From DATIXD01 sp035518875 (GTDB lineage Bacteria > Pseudomonadota > Gammaproteobacteria > Methylococcales > Methylococcaceae): a DNA stretch of 9,487 bases. Location: NCBI GenBank assembly GCA_035518875.1, contig DATIXD010000210.1, positions 1 to 9,487 on the forward strand, written 5' to 3'. Both the position numbers and the translations under genes were made by a program. Below the pieces are notes generated by a model, which was not told the origin of the DNA, did no database searches, and worked only from the letters and a program-made list of their open reading frames with translations. Numbering within the stretch: the stretch's first letter is position 1; each line of letters begins with the position of its first letter. Positions 5,144 to 9,487 of this stretch are shown in pieces.

Positions 5144-6514
5144 CTATCCGGTAAGGCCGTACTTTTTCAGCTTGTACCAGAGTGATCGTTCACTGATTTC
5201 TAGTAGCCGTGCGGCCTTGGCTTTATTGCCTCCTGAGCGGGATAACGCTTGACTCAAATAGGCACGTTCCAGTTGTTCGACCGCCGTTTCCAAGCTTAAG
5301 TCTTGAAGGCGTTCGAGATCAGAAGGTTTTCCGTCCTGACGAGCAGAAGTGGCGATTTCTTGGGGCAAATGCTGAATGTCGATGGGTTCACCCCGGCTCA
5401 GCACGATAGCCCGTTCCATGACGTTTTCCATTTCCCGCACGTTACCCGGCCAGGCATACCCAGACAAGCGTTCGATGGCTCTTGGACTGATCCCACCTGG
5501 AACGATGCCCAGTTTGGCGCCCAGTCTGAGAAGAAAATGGTCGGCCAAAAGTGGTATATCCTCGGCACGCTCCCGCAAGGGGGGCAGTTCAATCACGAAA
5601 ACCTGGATGCGGTAGTAAAGATCCTCGCGCAGTTTTTGTTGCTGTATGGCTTCAAGAGGATTTCGATTCGTTGCCGCGATGAGTCGAACATCGATCTTGA
5701 TCCGCTCGTTACTGCCAAGCCGCTCAACGATTTCTTCCTGCAGAACCCTCAGGAGTTTGGCCTGTAAGGAGTGCGGCATTTCGGTAATTTCATCCAGAAA
5801 TAAGGTGCCGCCATCTGCCATTTCGAATTTGCCCTCGCGCTCTTTATAGGCGCCCGTAAACGCTCCTTTCACATGCCCGAACAGTTCACTTTCCAATATG
5901 TCCGCCGGAATCGCGGCACAGTTGATGGGTACGAACAGGGCTTGATGGCGGGAAGAGGCCTGATGGATGGCATGCGCCACCAATTCTTTGCCAGTGCCGG
6001 TCTCGCCCAGGATGAGTACGTTGGTCTTGCCTTGCGCAACCTGTTGGATCATCTCGTAAACTTTGAGCATGGCCGGGCTGCGCCCGATGAACTTGCCCCA
6101 GCCCTTGGCCATTTCCTCGCGCAAGAATCGGTTTTCCCGTTGGACATGGCGCAACCCCAAAGCGCGGGTAATGGCCAATTCCACGGCTTCCACGTCGAAT
6201 GGCCGAATGATGTAGTCGCAGGCGCCTTGCTTCATCGCGGCGACCGCGCTCTCAACAGACCCATAGGCGGTAACGATAATGAACGGAACGTCGTTGTTTT
6301 GTTCCCGCAGCTTGGCCAGCAGTTGAAGGCCGTTCATTTCCGGCATCTGCAAGTCGCTGATGACCAAATCGACATCTTCCGATTGCAGGAGGTCGAACGC
6401 TTCCAATCCGTTCCCGGCAGGCAAGGTTTTATGGCCCATTTGATTCAACATGATTTCCAAAATGCGCTGCATTTTGGGTTCGTCGTCGACCACCAGTACG
6501 CGCGATCCGGTCAT
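5144..6514 (-). CDS. NtrC-family sigma-54-dependent response regulator
   Basis: A 456-residue cytoplasmic activator with the classic three-part layout. Receiver domain, about 1-120: acidic pocket D10-D11, phosphoacceptor D54 in VISDLQMP, and T82. AAA+ domain, about 140-375: Walker A GETGTGKE (170-177), sigma-54 contact loop GAFTGA (217-222), Walker B GGTLFLDE (235-242), then LREDLYYRIQVF and LPPLRERAEDI. A Fis-type helix-turn-helix at about 410-456 ends NKAKAARLLEISERSLWYKL. All parts needed for ATP hydrolysis and sigma-54 contact are present. One oddity: the conserved receiver Lys of KPF is Arg104 (IIRPF). The ATG at 6514 overlaps the kinase TGA as ATGA, which fits translational coupling; an in-frame start at 6565 would add 17 unrelated residues. 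Its likely target is the sigma-54 promoter just past its 3' end. Confidence 0.95.
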   Translation of the reverse strand: MTGSRVLVVDDEPKMQRILEIMLNQMGHKTLPAGNGLEAFDLLQSEDVDLVISDLQMPEMNGLQLLAKLREQNNDVPFIIVTAYGSVESAVAAMKQGACDYIIRPFDVEAVELAITRALGLRHVQRENRFLREEMAKGWGKFIGRSPAMLKVYEMIQQVAQGKTNVLILGETGTGKELVAHAIHQASSRHQALFVPINCAAIPADILESELFGHVKGAFTGAYKEREGKFEMADGGTLFLDEITEMPHSLQAKLLRVLQEEIVERLGSNERIKIDVRLIAATNRNPLEAIQQQKLREDLYYRIQVFVIELPPLRERAEDIPLLADHFLLRLGAKLGIVPGGISPRAIERLSGYAWPGNVREMENVMERAIVLSRGEPIDIQHLPQEIATSARQDGKPSDLERLQDLSLETAVEQLERAYLSQALSRSGGNKAKAARLLEISERSLWYKLKKYGLTG

Positions 6515-8316
6515 GATTGCCCTGCTTTTGCGTGGGTTCTTAGAGATTCTGGAAAGGAGATGCAAAAACGGGCGCCACTCATCGGGCTGGCTTCCGCCAC
6601 AATCGTGCCACCGTGCGCTCTGACTATCTGTTGAACCACGGTGAGGCCCAAACCGATTCCGCCCTCCCGTAGCGTGAAAAACGGATCGAACACATGCTGT
6701 CGATGAGCTTCGTCGATACCCGGACCGTTGTCGTCAATGTAAACGATGAGACCGTTGCCGCTCGACTGGGTGCGTACGATGACTTGTCCGCCAGACGGCA
6801 GTATTTGTAGCGGGTTGATCAGCAAGTTCAAGAATACCTGGACCATTTGCTCTTCATCACACGAAAGATGATCGGTTGCAGCGTTGAATTCACAGGTAAG
6901 CGCAATATTTTTCCTCTGTGCTTGCGGCAAGAGTAAGTCGGTAACTCGTTGGATAATTGCCTGCAGGTGACAGGGACGAAATCGGGGCGGTCGCGGGCGC
7001 GCGCAATCCAGCAGAGCGGAAATAAGATTGTTTAGACGGTCGGTCTCGCTGAGGAGGAACGATAGCATTTCGCGACCCTCCGCCGTGAGTGAGGATTCGC
7101 GTTGCAACATTTGCGCGGAGGAACGCAGGATCCCCAAAGGCGTGCGCACTTCATGCGCCATAACCGCAGCCATTTCGCCGACCACCGCCAGTTTCGCGGC
7201 ACGAACCAGGTTTTCCTTGGATTTTTCAAGGTCGTGAATCATGCGGGTAAAGGTGGTCGTGAGTTCTCCAACTTCCCATTGACCGCTCTGGGGAGGATCC
7301 ACCAGTTGTTGGCTGTGCATAAAATGACGGGTGAATTCGGTTAGTTGGATGATGGGCCTCGCAATTCGGCCGGCTACCAATAGGGATACGCCGATCGCGG
7401 TCACGCTGGTTAACGCCAGCAGCAGAATAAACGCAGTCGCCATCCGCTCGATGGGTGCAAATGCCACCGCGATCGGATGGACGACCAAGACCGACCAACC
7501 GAATCCGGGGAAGTGCTGGTAGCCTTTGGATTGAGCCGAACCGACCAAGACCTTACCCACGCCAAGAGCATTGCCGGTGTCTTCCATCACCGGTTCCTGG
7601 TCCGCCCTGACACCCCAGGACGCCAGTTGGTCGCTCAGCAACAAACCCTGTCGACGCAATGGCGCAGAAGCTGCAATGATGCGCCCGGTGCGATCGAACA
7701 ACAGTGCCAGGGATTCCGAGTCATTGGCTATGTGGTTTTGCCCTGACTTATCCAGCAGGCGGAAAATCTCGGTCCAATCGAATAGGACCTGAAGATTACC
7801 CAGTTCGCCGGCCTGAAACACGTCGTCGACGGGTGCGCGTATGGGCAGACTAGCAGCTTCGTTAGGCCTGTCGAGTAGCAACGGTTCCAGATAGGCCTTC
7901 CCACTCGGCAAGTCAGCGGTCAACCATGCGGGCTGACCGCTCGGGGTGCGGCCTACGAGGCTAGGGTCGCTAGCTGCGATGACGGTTCCCTTCGCATTGA
8001 CACAATACAGAGTCTTGTAAACTTCCCCGTAATGTTTTTTCAAATGTAACAGGAACTGTGAGAGCCTCTTGTCGACATCTCCGACCCGAATTTCCTGCAT
8101 GATTTCCAGGTGACTCCAGGTATGCACATTTTCCAACCGCTCAAAAAGCATGCGGTCGATCTGCTCCATCAGGGCGGAAGCTTCTTCTTCCAGATTTTGC
8201 ATGATTTCGATTTTCACCGCCTGGCGCGCCTGGAAAAAGGCCAAGGCGGTCAATATCGTCGCGGGGACCAGACTCATCAGCAGGAAGAAAATAAGCAATG
8301 TGCTTCGGATAGTCAT
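6511..8316 (-). CDS. Membrane sensor histidine kinase with periplasmic dCache-like domain
   Basis: A 601-residue inner-membrane kinase, partner of the overlapping regulator gene. A first helix at about 7-29 and a second at about 290-316 enclose a periplasmic domain of about 260 residues. That domain contains two PAS-like beta signatures (TLYCVNAKGTVIAASDPSLVG at 102-122 and LALLFDRTGRIIAAS at 203-217), as in double-Cache sensors of small organic ligands. A HAMP segment follows (about 317-365), then the phosphoacceptor H388 in AHEVRTPLG and the ATPase boxes: NLLIN (497-501), DDNGPGID (528-535), FDPFF (543-547) and GGIGLGL (552-558). The N-box tail reads NPLQIL where NAxQA is usual, a change close to the nucleotide site. 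No strong ribosome site is seen before the ATG at 8316. The ligand cannot be told from sequence. Confidence 0.93.
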   Translation of the reverse strand: MTIRSTLLIFFLLMSLVPATILTALAFFQARQAVKIEIMQNLEEEASALMEQIDRMLFERLENVHTWSHLEIMQEIRVGDVDKRLSQFLLHLKKHYGEVYKTLYCVNAKGTVIAASDPSLVGRTPSGQPAWLTADLPSGKAYLEPLLLDRPNEAASLPIRAPVDDVFQAGELGNLQVLFDWTEIFRLLDKSGQNHIANDSESLALLFDRTGRIIAASAPLRRQGLLLSDQLASWGVRADQEPVMEDTGNALGVGKVLVGSAQSKGYQHFPGFGWSVLVVHPIAVAFAPIERMATAFILLLALTSVTAIGVSLLVAGRIARPIIQLTEFTRHFMHSQQLVDPPQSGQWEVGELTTTFTRMIHDLEKSKENLVRAAKLAVVGEMAAVMAHEVRTPLGILRSSAQMLQRESSLTAEGREMLSFLLSETDRLNNLISALLDCARPRPPRFRPCHLQAIIQRVTDLLLPQAQRKNIALTCEFNAATDHLSCDEEQMVQVFLNLLINPLQILPSGGQVIVRTQSSGNGLIVYIDDNGPGIDEAHRQHVFDPFFTLREGGIGLGLTVVQQIVRAHGGTIVAEASPMSGARFCISFPESLRTHAKAGQS

Positions 8317-8348
8317 ATGGATGACAAGGACGTTCGGAATGACTGTTG

Positions 8349-8378
8349 AGCGGCGATTTCTAACTCAAACCCGCCGCT
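8349..8378. promoter_or_regulatory. Inverted repeat in the kinase/outer-membrane-protein divergent gap
   Basis: AGCGGCG (8349-8355) and CGCCGCT (8372-8378) are perfect 7-bp arms separated by 16 nt, in the 72-bp gap between the two divergent starts. The size suits a dimeric regulator reading two half-sites. It ends 10 bp before the ATG at 8389, so it could also form an RNA hairpin near that start. No clear sigma-54 or sigma-70 promoter is visible in the gap. Confidence 0.35.
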
Positions 8379-8388
8379 TCCCTGAAGC

Positions 8389-9487
8389 ATGAATCGTACA
8401 CGCCGGATTTGGCATTTCCTGTTCCTTCTCGGGATATGGGGGCTCCCGGTTGGCTGCCTGCATGCCGAGAATGCCTCAGCCTCACTTTCGAATTATACCC
8501 TCGGCCAAGGCTATAACCTCGGCGACAGCGGGCTGAGGTTGGGGGGGTATGCCAGCGTTGTGACGGATTCTCTGCGTGGACAATCCTGGCAGCTCGGCGT
8601 CAGTGACCTCAGCCTGTTCGTAATGTGGGAACCATCAACACGTTGGCGTTTTTTTTCCGAGTTGGAGCTCGCAGACGCGTTGACGATCGGCGGAAACGGC
8701 TCCGCGCTGACGACCAGCGACGCATATTTCGATGCCGAGCGGTTGTATCTGGATTTCAACTACTCTGAACCGGTCAAGTTTCGCGTCGGCAAGTTTCTCA
8801 CGCCGATCGGTCGCTGGAATTTGATCCATGCGGATCCTCTGGTATGGACCACCTCCAGACCCATCGTCACCCAAGGTCCGTTTGCATTCCACGCCACGGG
8901 CGCGATGTTGTTTGGCAACTTTGAGGCGTGGGGCAGGTATTGGGATTACGCGCTTTACGCGTCAGGACCCGACGAGCTGGATTTTCCACCGCCGAATATC
9001 TCGCTGGATCGCTTTTATCAGGATACTGTCGGTTTCCGGCTTACTCATGAGCTACCGGGCCGGCTGGGATTCGGACTTTCCTATGCCCACTTCCGCCAGA
9101 CGAAAGAGCAGCCGGGCGACAAGAACTTATTCGGTCTGGATTTCTCCTGGATACACAATCGGTTCGAAACCAGCGGTGAGTTTGTCTACCGGTTGGGAGA
9201 CCGTGGGCCTCAGCCGAACGAATGGGGCCTTTATCTGCAAGGCGTGGCGCCCCTAACGGCTCATTGCTATGCCATCGGGCGTTATGAAACCTACCAGCAG
9301 GAGGGCGCGAATTCCCCGGTGCATCGATGGGTCGGTGGTTTGGCCTATCGCCCCTTGCCGCCACTTGTTTTCAAGGTCGAATACAGTTGGGGACTGCACA
9401 ACCCCTCCGAGATTCCGGGGCGATTCACAGAGGGGGTTACGGGAGGATTCCCGGAAGGCTTCGCTGCCTCAATTGCGATTCTGTTCT
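8389..9487 (+). CDS. Outer-membrane beta-barrel protein (porin-like), reaching the window edge
   Basis: An open frame of 366 codons starting MNRTRRIWHFLFLLGIWGLP. A signal peptide of about 26 residues ends at a likely LHA-ENA cleavage site. The mature part shows alternating hydrophobic and polar strands ending in aromatic residues, as in FRVGKFLTPIGRWNLIHADP, GFRLTHELPGRLGFGLSYAH and WGLYLQGVAPL. That is the pattern of a barrel porin or a porin-like protein of unknown specificity. The last full codon in the window is Phe (AILF), with T as the next base. Outer-membrane barrels usually end in Phe, so the stop may be only two bases beyond the edge. It diverges from the sensor-kinase gene, which fits co-regulation or a ligand-supply role. 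No strong ribosome site is visible. The substrate is unknown. Confidence 0.75.
   Translation, partial: MNRTRRIWHFLFLLGIWGLPVGCLHAENASASLSNYTLGQGYNLGDSGLRLGGYASVVTDSLRGQSWQLGVSDLSLFVMWEPSTRWRFFSELELADALTIGGNGSALTTSDAYFDAERLYLDFNYSEPVKFRVGKFLTPIGRWNLIHADPLVWTTSRPIVTQGPFAFHATGAMLFGNFEAWGRYWDYALYASGPDELDFPPPNISLDRFYQDTVGFRLTHELPGRLGFGLSYAHFRQTKEQPGDKNLFGLDFSWIHNRFETSGEFVYRLGDRGPQPNEWGLYLQGVAPLTAHCYAIGRYETYQQEGANSPVHRWVGGLAYRPLPPLVFKVEYSWGLHNPSEIPGRFTEGVTGGFPEGFAASIAILF

Noticed and set aside
5873..6634. A 253-codon plus-strand frame opposite the response regulator
   Set aside because: It is antisense to strongly supported receiver and AAA+ motifs and shows no domain of its own.
8445..8459. Lipoprotein signal at LPVGC in the outer-membrane protein
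   Set aside because: Pro at -3 does not fit a lipobox, and a normal LHA-ENA cleavage site follows at once.
1..9487. CRISPR arrays, tRNA or rRNA genes
   Set aside because: No regularly spaced direct repeats, cloverleaf-like sequences or rRNA-like blocks were seen on either strand.

Overview
The window looks like a chromosomal segment of a Gram-negative proteobacterium, most likely a gammaproteobacterium. The signs are an outer-membrane barrel protein, a sigma-54-type two-component system, a periplasm-facing c-type haem motif and mid-50s GC. The cytochrome-like membrane protein recalls ones I associate with methanotrophs, nitrifiers and sulfur oxidisers, but that is a weak memory, not an identification.

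Left third (1-3350) is a patchwork. A decayed IS6-family element (187-1022) carries a transposase broken by frameshifts and one amber codon, with both terminal inverted repeats still visible. It is followed, all on the minus strand, by a small single-domain cupin protein (1217-1612) and an AI-2E/PerM-family membrane transporter (1823-2902). Divergent from the transporter is a 41-codon plus-strand frame (3022-3147) that runs into the left end of an IS3-like remnant (about 3117-3240, with only the start of orfA left). The divergent starts at 2902 and 3022 share an 18-nt sequence in inverted orientation.

Middle (3348-5143) holds a four-helix membrane protein with one CxxCH haem motif (minus), then a 102-aa single-helix membrane protein (4409-4717) preceded by a 13-codon leader frame with a near-perfect Shine-Dalgarno. 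About 90-100 bp upstream of that leader is a good sigma-54 -24/-12 element (minus strand). A further 70 bp up are two abutting 14-bp palindromes, placed where a sigma-54 activator would bind.

Right half (5144-9487) is a two-component operon on the minus strand. A dCache-type sensor kinase (6511-8316) overlaps by ATGA an NtrC-class response regulator (5144-6514). Divergent from the kinase, 72 bp away, a signal-peptide-bearing outer-membrane barrel protein (8389 onward) fills the window to its end.

Working model (inference): the kinase senses a periplasmic ligand and phosphorylates the regulator. The regulator binds the paired palindromes next to its own 3' end and fires the sigma-54 promoter for the leader peptide and the small membrane protein, possibly also the haem membrane protein downstream. 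The divergent outer-membrane protein may deliver the ligand or be co-regulated.
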